A DNA stretch of 64,000 nt from contig CAJFCV020000006.1 of NCBI GenBank assembly GCA_904066235.2, forward strand, positions 3,410,001 through 3,474,000, given 5' to 3'. A model generated the notes under the pieces. It did not search any database and was not told the origin of the DNA. It was given only the letters and a program-made list of their open reading frames with translations. The stretch comes from Bursaphelenchus xylophilus. Lineage: Eukaryota; Nematoda; Chromadorea; Rhabditida; Aphelenchoididae. A program made the translations under genes and the position numbers. Positions 44,301 through 55,200 of this stretch are shown piece after piece. How positions within the stretch are numbered: the stretch's first letter is position 1; each line of letters opens with the position of its first letter.

Positions 44301-47300
44301 TTTAACCGAGTACAGCTCCTGCTGTTGGTTCAGGAGATTCTGTGGGTAATCTGACTCCATTGGGTGTTCATAGATGTTGCCATCATTTGAGAATTCGACA
44401 ATAATTTTTTCCAATGGCCGGCCATACCCAAAAATTTCCATGTCCGCGAATTGTCGGTCGGATTCAAAGTCAAACTGGATTCGGATTCGACCGTCCGAGT
44501 CGGAGCGCTTAAACGCAAGCCAAGTCGAGTTTTTCACCGGGAGATGGAAGACGGGGTCGATTGGGGGATAAGTTGGAATGATGCCATCAGTTAGGAGGCC
44601 GAGACCTCTGAAAAAAATTCAAATTTTAGTCAAACTAGCTATCGCAAAGACAAATTTAATAAAGAAAATGTAAAATCAAGGGTCTGAGTTCTCTATAAAC
44701 CCCATTAACATCCTTAAATTAAACCAAAATCTTGAAATATTCAACTATTTTTTAAAAGACCAGGTAAAACATAAAGTACAGTATAAAAACATCCAAAATT
44801 TGCCTAATTCATATCTCAAACCCTTTATTCATACTCCTGGTGGCTTTATTCATCAAAAACAAGTCTCTTTCAGCCATTTTACTTTTTAAAAATCAAGTGT
44901 AATATTAAAAATTTCTCTAAAACAATGTCCAAATAATCTAAATTGGACATTGACTATGTCTAACCTCCATTCTCCCTTACTTTTTCTGATTCCCATCTGT
45001 CCAGCTGGTTTGTTCAAAAATTTCATCCTTGAATTCTTCAACTCCATCCATTTCCGGCTCCAAAATGCTATATCCCAGCAGTCCCTCTTGATCTTCACAT
45101 CCATAAACCTCCATTCTCATGCAAGTTGTTCTGGTTTGCACCGAATAAGGGACCAATCTAATCTTTTGGGCAATGATTGGTGGGTCCAAGACTCGTTGAA
45201 CTGGGGTAACTGTATCAAAATTTCCTTCAATAAGATCGGTCCCATTCCTCAGCCGATATCTTATCCATTTGGTTGTGCCTTGTCGCCAATAATCGAGCAT
45301 ATACTGCTGCGCAAACTCTCGACCAGTTCCGTTTCCGTAGCGGCCTTGTGTCTCAATCGCTCTGATCACATGGGTCTTATTGAAGGAGACTTGGAGGAAT
45401 TCGTAGGATCCGTTTCGGATCTGAGACTTGGGACACCAGGCGCCCGATGCCTTTTCGGTTCGGATTCGGGCATTCTGCGGTCCCACCGACTGAGCGTCGA
45501 ACGAGGAGGAGGCTGTGATCTGATCGTCCGATATCCGGCCGTCTTCCATGCCCAGACCCGAGATTGGGCATTTTTCTGCAAGTAATTATGTGATGCTTGA
45601 TATTAAAGCGAATTTTAGTACAGTGAGGGGGGCACTTTGTCATGGACAATACATTTTTTGCTATAACATCGGAAAATTTGCGAATAAAAAGAAGAATGAA
45701 GGTGTGATTAGTGCAAAATTGATTGTAGAAATGGGATAGAGCTTGAAAATACGCAGTCAGATACAGTTGGGGACCTGATCCAGTGGCAAAAAAACACCAT
45801 TTTGCATCCGGGAAATATCAAAAATGTGGCAAAGTGCTTCCCTCTCCAGGTGAAAAACTCCGATTTCAAAAGCGCGCCCGCTCTTTTTGTGAGGGCCCTT
45901 CAAAACGAAGTTTTTTGACTTGGAGAGGGAGGCATTTTGCTACATTCTTTTTATACTTCCCGGATGCAAAATGGTACGTTTTTGCCACTGCATCAGGTCC
46001 CCCACTGTATCTGACTGCGTATTTTCAAGCTCCATCCCATTTCCAACCTCAATTTTACACTAATCACCCCTGCATTCTTCTTTTTTCCACAAATTTCCCT
46101 ATGTTACACCAAACAATTATATTTTCCATGACAAGGTGGCTCAAATTTTATCAAAACCTCAAGTTCTAATAAATTTCCTCAAAACCCCAATTTCAATTTT
46201 TGAAAACCTCTGGTCTAAGATATCGAATTACACATTTTGCGCGGCTCATCAATCAAAACTTGAGGTGTCGCGATCTGGCTGTCACCTCACCTGTCCGGCC
46301 TAATCCGATAAATTTCCGGGGTCCTTCTCCAAAACCAAGGCCAAAAACAATAACAGGATCTATTTATAGAGCCTAGTACGACTTCTAGATCAGTGCTTAA
46401 CAATATTTTTTTGAAATTTTACTATAATTTGTGTCAAGTAACAGGTAAAACAAGGTCAAAAAGATACAAGAATTCGTTGAATTTTTGATGTGAAATAAAT
46501 TATCAAGAACGATGGACGTATTTTAAACATTACTCAGCTGATTTTAGAATAAATTTAGTCCTTTATTCAACATTTTTTCCTTATTTTATTCATAATTACT
46601 CCAAATCCCCTAAAATTTCCAAATTTATTGTGCAAATCGCTTTTCCGGCAAAATTTAAACTCCATGTCCCCGATAACGAGCCGTTCCCGGCAATTTCCCA
46701 GCCCCTGCAATCTTCCAATTACCCCACAATCGGTAATTATTTTCGGGCCAAGATAAAAAATGACGGGTTTTTGGCGGAAGAAATATTAATATTATAATTT
46801 CTGAAGGCGGCGAGGGAAAAAAGAACTGTCCGCCGGATTTGTGGACTCATTATGGACTCAATTAGCAGCGGAACTGACTCCGGACCATATGGGAATGAGT
46901 CAGACCGGGGGTTCTGACATGTTTTCGGAGCGAAAAAAATGTCAGAATCTGTTGCGCAATTAGTGGTAATTAGGCAAATTTTGTGTGGAAAATATGTTGG
47001 CACGCTCTCTTCGCTCTTTATTCAGTCATTTTATCCGTATACTGTAATTTTTTTCGATTTTTGCCCATTTTTTCTCAAATTTTAACCTTGTTTTAGGCCT
47101 GAAGTCTCAAATTTATCGATTTTCAAACACCTTCTCTTTTTTATACCACCCAACTTGTCCGACAAAGCCAATTGTTAAGCAATTTTTAATTCCTAGCCAC
47201 TTAAATTAATTTAGTTTTGGATCGATCAGTGTCCATCAAAATCAAATAAAATCCGAGAGAGGATCGGTTTTATTTCGGCAAACAAGCCGTTTTTGTTTGA

Positions 47301-48315
47301 TTAACAACTGTTGTCAAGAGTTGTGAGGCTTTGACTATCGATAAGGGGACATTATTCAACGAAAAAATTACAAATTTAATTCCGGACCAAAAAAATTATA
47401 GTTTTAGGTAAACAAGGCCAAATTAGTTCAAATAAAGGAATCTCTACATGTCCAAACATCCTAAAATCAGTCTATAGGCCCTTTTTTACATTATACTCAA
47501 GCTTCAATTTTAAATTTTATGATTTCCACTCAATATTTATATTACTTTAGACATCAGCCGATCAAAACTCAAAAATAATTAATACAATATTCAAATTAGC
47601 CTACATCAACTTTCTCCCACTGAATTACAACAAAAGACGTTCAACAAGGTCAAGCGGAATAATAAACGCAAGGTTATGGCGTCTAATTAGAGGTGTCTTT
47701 TGGAGATCTTCCACTAGATAAGAGGTGCTAAAGTTTATGGCTAAAACAAGGAGAAATTACACTAAAATCGACAGTGCGTCCTAAACTAGACACTTTGAGA
47801 GTTGTCAGACACCTTGCAAGATGTTTCTTGCGCAACAATTCGACGATCGGACAGCTGCGCGAGCTGCCTTCGCCGGAAATAATTCTCCATTTCCCATGAG
47901 AAATTAAATCGCATAACATGTCTTGAATGCCCCCAAAATGAGACGGGTTTTATTTTCTACGCATCCCAACATCCCTGCAGTCTGTTTTACCCATATCTAT
48001 TAGCATTCCAAGCCCGAAACTGGGCCGAGAAATTCGATTAAGAGTTCGGGTGGTCACTCTTCGAATTTTTTCGCTACTGCTCACTCCGTGAACTTCCCAG
48101 ATGTAAATAAATGGACTCAAAAGGAGCTCAACTACATAGTCAAACATTTCAAAATAAAAGCACTCACCGAGGTCCAAAGATTTCACCGGGAGAACCGAAA
48201 TTCCAAGCAATAACAATATTATGTACATGTTGTTCGTCTGGCGTCGAAATCGACCGATTCTTCTTCGATCCATCGACATTTTACATCTGCATTGGAGAGC
48301 CGACGGCTTCAGCAT
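41335..48315 (-). CDS. ddr: Discoidin domain receptor with a pseudokinase domain
   Basis: On the minus strand, nine exons: 48315-48168, 45575-44981, 44607-44207, 43960-43904, 43570-43177, 43090-42803, 42578-41957, 41751-41602 and 41496-41335. All phases match, giving 938 residues. Order: signal peptide (IILLLLGISVLPVKS, about 32-46), discoidin/F5-8C domain (about 51-205; LGMEDGRISDDQITASSS), discoidin-like domain (from about 248; GLGLLTDGI), transmembrane helix (about 423-448), a long juxtamembrane region with PPPPP and an IYAEPS tyrosine, then a kinase fold (about 685-930). Family role: collagen-binding receptor, in worms linked to axon guidance and regeneration. Odd: HRD reads HGH (about 795) and DFG reads SPR (about 815), while the Gly loop, AIK Lys and alpha-C Glu remain, so it is predicted inactive. 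The start is ambiguous: ATG 48315 follows a cctcag acceptor, and ATG 48228 would give a shorter signal peptide. Intron 1 is 2.6 kb. Confidence 0.9.
45621..46140. mobile_element. MITE family C interrupted by MITE A (receptor intron 1)
   Basis: Sequence 45621-45761 (start CAGTGAGGGGGGCACTTTGT, after TA) recurs inverted at about 46010-46140, where it reads through TCTGACTGCGTATTTTCAAG to TTTTCCATGACAAGG. The two arms are separated only by a complete MITE A. The right terminus has lost its last about 20 bases. Confidence 0.75.
45764..46007. mobile_element. MITE family A, full copy nested in MITE C
   Basis: 244-bp palindrome flanked by TA (45762-45763 and 46008-46009). It is closely related to 40452-40697 and inserted at the centre of another palindromic element. 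Confidence 0.88.
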
Positions 48316-48658
48316 CTGAGGTAGTGGAATTCATAAGAAAGTTGAGGGTTTCGGCAAAAATCTCGGCTGATCTTGTACGATGCGGAGAGATCAGAAAATG
48401 GGCGGAATCTAGAAAAATTTATCGTGAAATTTCAAAATTTTTGATCGATACAGAGAAATAACACGTAGGATCACGCAAGAAAACAGTAGATTTTCGTTGC
48501 TTTAGGGTCAAAGAGTGAGTATACTGTCAAAAAATTGAAAGTATAAGATCGAAATACTGGAAATGAAACGAATAAATAAAAAGCTGGTAAAATACGCCTA
48601 AGCCTCCCTCAAGAATTACTCCGACAAGTTTCTTGGACAAAAAAATTATCAAAAACAC
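48316..48658. other. Receptor upstream region
   Basis: Immediate 5' flank of the receptor gene. An acceptor-like CTACCTCAG touches the possible start codon. No TATA box or other clear motif is seen. Confidence 0.4.
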
Positions 48659-49223
48659 CAGGGGTGGCCACCGGGCCGGGCCGGCCCGGCCCGGCGAAGC
48701 CCGGCCCGATCGGGCCTAAACGGGCCGGGCCTGGCAAATTTTGAAACGGGCCGGGCCGGGCCTGCTTTTTACCGGGCCGGGCCGCGGGCCTGAGCCATTT
48801 TCAGGCCCGGCCCGGCCCGGTTTTGTCGAAATGCCAAGCGTTTGGCATTCAATGTTTTCGCGCCGGAAAAATTTTTGGATAGGTTTGTATTTTTAGTATA
48901 TCAAGTTCTACAATAGTTTATTACTTTATAGTACTTTTTTGCATATATGTTATAATATAAGGTCCAAATTAGAACATATAATACATATACGATAGTTCTT
49001 AGCAGATTTTAGCACACTACAGAGGCGGTAAGATCAAAGGAAAATTTCCAGCTCGCGCCCTAACCGGGCTTTTACAGGGCCGGGCCGGGCCGGGCCTGAT
49101 TTCTACCGGGCCGGGCCGGGCCGGGCCTGCAAAATTTTGAACCGGGCCGGGCCGGGCCTGGGATTTTGCCGGGCCGGGCCCCGGGCCTGAAATTTGGAAA
49201 AAGAGGCCCGTTTGCCACCCCTG
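48659..49223. mobile_element. hAT-type non-autonomous element, GGGCCGGGCC-rich
   Basis: 565 bp starting CAGGGGTGGCCACCGGGCC and ending GGCCCGTTTGCCACCCCTG. Perfect 8-bp target duplications AAAAACAC flank it (48651-48658 and 49224-49231). CAGGGGTGGC ends and 8-bp duplications are hAT hallmarks. Subterminal arrays of GGGCCGGGCC run in both orientations around an AT-rich middle. There is no transposase; the apparent Gly-Pro-Ala-Arg frames are by-products of the array. Confidence 0.9.
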
Positions 49224-49231
49224 AAAAACAC

Positions 49232-52200
49232 GACAAAAAGTTGTCGGGAAAGAGTTGACCCATGGTTGACCCAAAATGGGTCAACTGTTTCTCTTGCCCA
49301 AAATGCCTCAAAAATGGTAAAATACGGCAAAAAAATGGAATCGGATGATGTCTCCTAGCGATACAACCATCATTTTCGCAAACAATATTAGAAATGCCCT
49401 CAGGAAACGAACTCATAACTCTTCGCGACTCCCCAAAACACTTGAAAATTCTAATAAAACTCGAATAAACAAATAATCCGGATCAAATCCACGGAACATA
49501 CGACAAAGTAAGAGCATTTTCGAGGGCCGGAAACCCGGGGTTCGCTCTTCATTTCTCGGCAAAATCCATTTCTTTCGGCGTCGGCCCCGCCCACCGAAAG
49601 GAATGGAGAAGATGACCGATGTGACGCGAGTAATTAGATGAGCAAATGAGTTCATTATGTAATAAAAAGAGTATGTTGGGCAAGCGGGTTGAGTTACAGG
49701 TCAGTGGGCTTTTATGCGCAATATTTGGCGACATTTTCCATGCTTATCTAGTGTAAGGTAAAGATTACGTAATTTTGTGGGGTTTGGTGGGAAAATGGAG
49801 CCGACATGGAAAACCGTAAATATAACATGACAAAGGAACTCATATGGGATCAGTTTCAGACCAAAACTTTCCCAAATATCCTAAAAAATGAATGAAATTT
49901 AACCACTTTCACCTAGTGTAATATAAAAAAAATCTTGATTTTGGCCCTGGAAATGCCTTAATATGAACGATACGAACCTCTAAATACCATAAAGTTTCAT
50001 TTTAACTGTCGGAAAAATTGCATTCCAATAATAAAATCCAACATTTTTTACACTATCTACTATATATGATATAAAATTTTCCTGAATTTTACCCATAAAA
50101 AAGTCGAAACTATCCTTTTTCCTCAGGCAATACGAAAAAAACCAAAAGAAAATTTTTTTTTTGATAATAATTTCGAACCACTTGAACGCCCGTCACTAAT
50201 CACTCACTCACGATCAGGTTTATCATTTAAACCCCTCAGGACAAGTGCGGTTTTGAAGAATGCCTCGAAGTGATTGTTTTGCCAAAAAGGTGGGAGGCTA
50301 ATATTCTAAAATCAATTTAGCGGTCGAAAAGTGGCCAAATGTATTTTTTGTAATAGTAGTCTAGAAGTTTTAATCAGAAGATAAGTTTGGAAGGCGGAAA
50401 GAGGTCAAACTGGCCTAGATTAAGTGTCAAAAAGTATCACAAGGCATCACAGAGGCATAAAAAAACTATTGGCTCTAAAACCAAACACTATGAGACCCTT
50501 AAACAACGATCTGCTTCCATAACTAGTGATTTTGAAATTTGCCATAGGCTGTTTTATGATAAAAATGTCTTCCACATAGCAATCTACCTCTACAAAAATT
50601 ATGACCAATCTGCTACTTCACGGTTCCTCAAAATCCCCCACTTTCCCTTGCCCATACCCATCACCACTGTTCCCTTCCTTTGCTTACTTACGCAACCCCT
50701 TCTTTCCGCCGATAATCTCCACTAGATATAGTGAAGAGAGCGCCCGCCGAGATTTGCATACTTTCACTTGCTGCTGAAGCGAAAAACTTCAGCGCGCAAA
50801 TATGCCCTGAGGGCCGAATGAGTTTTATTGCACTCCTCGCAACACAAACATAAACATTATTTTGTTTCATACGACCGCCGGTTTTTTATACGAAACGCAC
50901 AAGGAATGGGCTTCGTCATACAGTGGAGAAGCGGGGGAGAATGCTGATTCAAAGACGGGCATAGTTTTTGGCTGGGGTCAGATCATGAGGGTAGACACAA
51001 CTTGGCGGAAGAAGGAAAATAAAAAAAATTGCTGATATGTAATAGTTATCCACAACCATTTTGGGAGAGTTATCCAAAATCATTTCGGGAGAATTTGGCT
51101 ACTGTATGATGACAATAAATATCAGTTATCAGTATGTCGGGGAAAAATGAGCGCAATGTCGCAATGCCGATCACATCGCTGAAGTGAAAAGCTATTTGAT
51201 GTTGTCGTGACAAAATACAATTTCTAGGCGACGATGTGATTTTTGGTGCAAAAAAAGCATTATTTTCCAGACAGACTGATATTGAGACCTCATTTTTAAG
51301 CGTTTAATGAGGGAATTTGTTTAAGCTGAGATGCCCAAATTTTCTTGAAATCTGGTTTTACATTTAGGATGTATTATTTTCGCAAAGGTCTTAGCTTGCG
51401 CCCTGTAGACGCAGTCGAGATATTTGAGACGTTTTTTGTAGATGGGAAACTATGGACAATGATGCAAGACGAACAGTTAATCTCCATATATAACAACCTT
51501 CCTATAACGACCCAACTTTTTACTTTTTACTCTTCTCCTAATGCTCTTGCAGATGACCCATACCATTTTGTAAATCTAATATTTTCTCCCCGCCGATTAG
51601 TAAAACCCCCTCCAAACAGAGTAAAAATCTCCCCCCACGCTTCCGCGGCTGTAAAAACGCTTTAACGCTAACAGCCCTGCGGGTAAAATTTCTCCCGCAA
51701 AATTCATAGCCCTAAAAATCCGCGAGAGTGCAAAGTGCGGATTTTTAAGAGCGGAACATACGGAAATCCGACGATTCGCGCCCTCCGGCGCGATTCGCAA
51801 AGGTGGCCTCGGTTGGGGGGCTTTTGACAAATGCGGGAAATTTGCCTCCGTTAAATGATTTCGATTCGCCCCGTAGGCAATCGAGGGGCATAATGAAGTG
51901 CGTTTGAAATTCAATAAATTTCGAAGGATCCGCAACGCGTCGAGACTGTGGAAATTAGGAAATTCGCGAAATTTATGGGTGATTAGCGTAAACAAAGTCG
52001 TATCATCTGGTGATAGGGACAGAAAAAGGCAAATCATAGATTTGTAGGGAGATTGACAGGTGCTTCGATTACAAATTTGGTTAGTATCGAGTGTTTAGAG
52101 AGGAGCAGTTCAGCAATAAGGGCAAAAGGTATTTTTTGAGGGTAAAATACGCTGATTGGAAAGCTCAAATTCCATAAATTGTGGTGACATTTGGCATAAC

Positions 52201-55200
52201 TTGAGATTACAGCGTTCTACGGCATATGTGACAGCTTTGGCTGATGCTTTGCAGATAATTTTTTGGTCAAAAAATAACGATATAAGGGATATGCAAATTT
52301 TGAAGAAGCTTTTTATGAAGATGCCTTGTTGCTGTACGAAGCTTTTCATAAATTTAGACATGCCTTTTTAGATCAAACATCAGTCAGACACTTAAAAAAC
52401 GTCTTATATACCTTTCTACCCCTCTAAAAACTTTTCCTAAGCATTTAAAGCCCTTCGGATTTCCTTTCCATTAGCTCAAGACTCCCCAAACACCCCCTAC
52501 TCTACTCCTCTCCTCCTGAAAAGTCAAGAAATCTGTCCAAAAGAGGACCCGAATCTCCTTACTCCTATTTAAAGCCACCTTCTTCTTGAAGCAGCCTCCC
52601 AAAAAAAGTTTGCAAAGGAATGCGTCGAGAGTGACCGCGCATAAAATCTCGAAAAGAATGGGCCGCAAAAAAACAACAAGGGGGTCTCGGTTACGAAAAT
52701 GAGACGAAAGTCATACCTTCAGGAAGAAAATTGAATTTCGTCTTCCCCTGGAAATAAACAAACAAAAAACGGCTGACTGGCCGCGAAGGAGAGCGGGGTG
52801 AAGAAAGGGGGCGACCGTAGGGCGGTTTATTATTGAAATTGCGGAAAAGGTCGACCTTTTCAGCCGGTGGACAATCAAAAAAAGGTGTGATTTACTGCGG
52901 AGGATCTTGTGAATGGAATTTTGTGGAAATGTAAACATTAAGAATAAATGAACAATATTTTTGATGATTTTATACTCAAAAATGCCAAATATAAAAAAGG
53001 GCTCAAATTTTCATGAAAATTGGCACAAATCAAGATTAGAATTTTCTAATACATATGAAAGATTTTTAGCTCACACTTTGGAGAAGTCACCGAGATTTTA
53101 AGGCAGAAAAATTAGAAAAAAATACTATTTTTTCAATTTTGCATTGAAAAATGGCATTCAGCTCAAAAATCCTTGGTAAAAATGTATTTGAGTGCACTTG
53201 GTATCGTCAAATTTCAGGATTTTAAAAATTGCGAAATGTCAAAAAATTTATTGGAAAAAATTTGTTTAAAAGAGCTCTCAAAAGCTGTAAAAAATGATGT
53301 TATCGCTCACATCAATGACACAGATTTTTCTGTCTACAAAAAAATTCAGTCAAAAACACCCCAAATTAGCATAAAACACGAAGTCGACTTTCGCTTCTTT
53401 CGATTTTTCTCTGACATTTTTCGCCTCAAAAAACTATCGAATTACACCACCAAAAATCTGCGGTCGAAAAGAAATAAATTTGATGCAAAAAACTCTCTGG
53501 AGAGTGGGTAATGTAAAACGTGGGAGAGGCGAAATGATATACGAACGAAAATTTATGAATAATGTAAATAGGGCCTGGGCTTGCCGGTGTCCATCGTGGG
53601 AACGTAAAAAAATTGTCAGTGTATTAGACGCCAGATCTGAGGGATTGTGTTGGAAAACAAATTTTTGGCGAAATTGGGGATATTTGGGGAGGTTTTTGAG
53701 TGTGCACGAAATGCCACAAAAATTATGGGAAAATTTTTTTTGGAGCTTGTGAAATACGCAGAATCCGCATTGTGACGGTTAATACAAAATATATAAAAAA
53801 TATCTGGGGACAAAAGACTGTAGAAAATGAGGAGAGACAGTCAGAGAAAAAGAATTGCCCTAATTTTTGGGAATTTTGATTGAAAATGATGACTTTTTTT
53901 TTCTAATCAACTTTTAGCGCTTTCAACCCAAAAATCAAAAAAAAACTATTTCATTCATTTTTGACCTAAAAACCAGTTTCTTTCATGATAACGCCGCCTA
54001 AAGATCTTGGATATGGCCTAAAAATTTTATTTTTTTTTAGTTTGGTCAAGTTTCATCAAATTTTGTCAGTAGTAAACAAAATTATCATCTCGTATTTTAC
54101 CAAATTATTTCGGAAGATTTCAAAAAAGAAAGCAAAAATATTCGATTTTCCAATTTTCAGCTGCATCAAAAACTTTCGGCTATTTCACCTTTGCAAAAAA
54201 CATTTTCCAGAAATCGAATTAACCTTGCGGTCCCATATTTTACAAAAAAAATCGCCAAAAAATCATAAAAACCCCCGAAATATTCCCCTCTCACATAACG
54301 GCAAAAATAAAAAGGTTAAAGCGGTTTTATCTTCCACGAATTTTAATGTTTCCACCTTTACCGAAAAAACAGCGGAGAAGAAATCTCCATAAGAGGGACC
54401 GCCTCGCTTGAATGCCCGATTCCGATGGCTTTTTTCTTTTATTTTTGCTTCTTTGCATCATCAAACATTTCGCTGCATTGTATGAACCGTAAAAGGGGGT
54501 TGAGAGAGGTGCGGATGATACAAAAGTCGGATTTTTGGATGAAAATTAGGGGGGGAAGTAGAGAAAACTTGGAAAATAAGGAAAAAAATCTCTCAAAATG
54601 TTAAAATACGCTGTCTGACAAAAAAAAGTCGATAAAATTGGTGATATCCAAAAAATCACCAAACAATTTCATCGAAGCTCGCCAATTTTTTTGCTAAAAA
54701 GCAATCGTAAAAAAATCATCAAAATTTTTTAAAAAACCTAAAAGTCATCAAAACTTGATTTCCCCCAGTTTTAGCCAAAAAAATCGTCATTTACTAAAAA
54801 GCTTTGACTTGTAACCACTAAAAATACTTTTTTCAATACCTCACAGCTCTGTCCACTCAAACATATTTGCATTAAAAATGTCGGCGAACCTTAAACTGGC
54901 AGTTTTGAGCGATTCTTCGCAGCCAGGTGGCCTACAAATGGCGCTCTTCGGAATGTCAAAGGGGGGAATTGAGAAAGAACACTCGAAAAAACGCCTCAAA
55001 TCCTAAAACTTTATTGAATGGGATATGGATATCGATACTTAATGTTAGGACAGGGACCATTCAAGTGATATATTATATGTTTGGATTTTTTGGTTTTGAA
55101 GGGAAATTCGAGAAAAATTTTTGGAAATTAAAAAAATCTTTAGATGTACTCGAAATTTTTGCTAAAACGACTTTTATAAGACGCTTATTAGATTCGAAAA

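Noticed and set aside
45366..45649. Overlapping minus-strand frames in the discoidin exon
   Set aside because: Out-of-frame shadows of the discoidin domain, whose true frame carries LGMEDGRISDDQITASS.
49017..49416. Gly-Pro-Ala-Arg-rich frames resembling low-complexity proteins
   Set aside because: They are translations of the GGGCCGGGCC array of a hAT-type element bounded by 8-bp target duplications.
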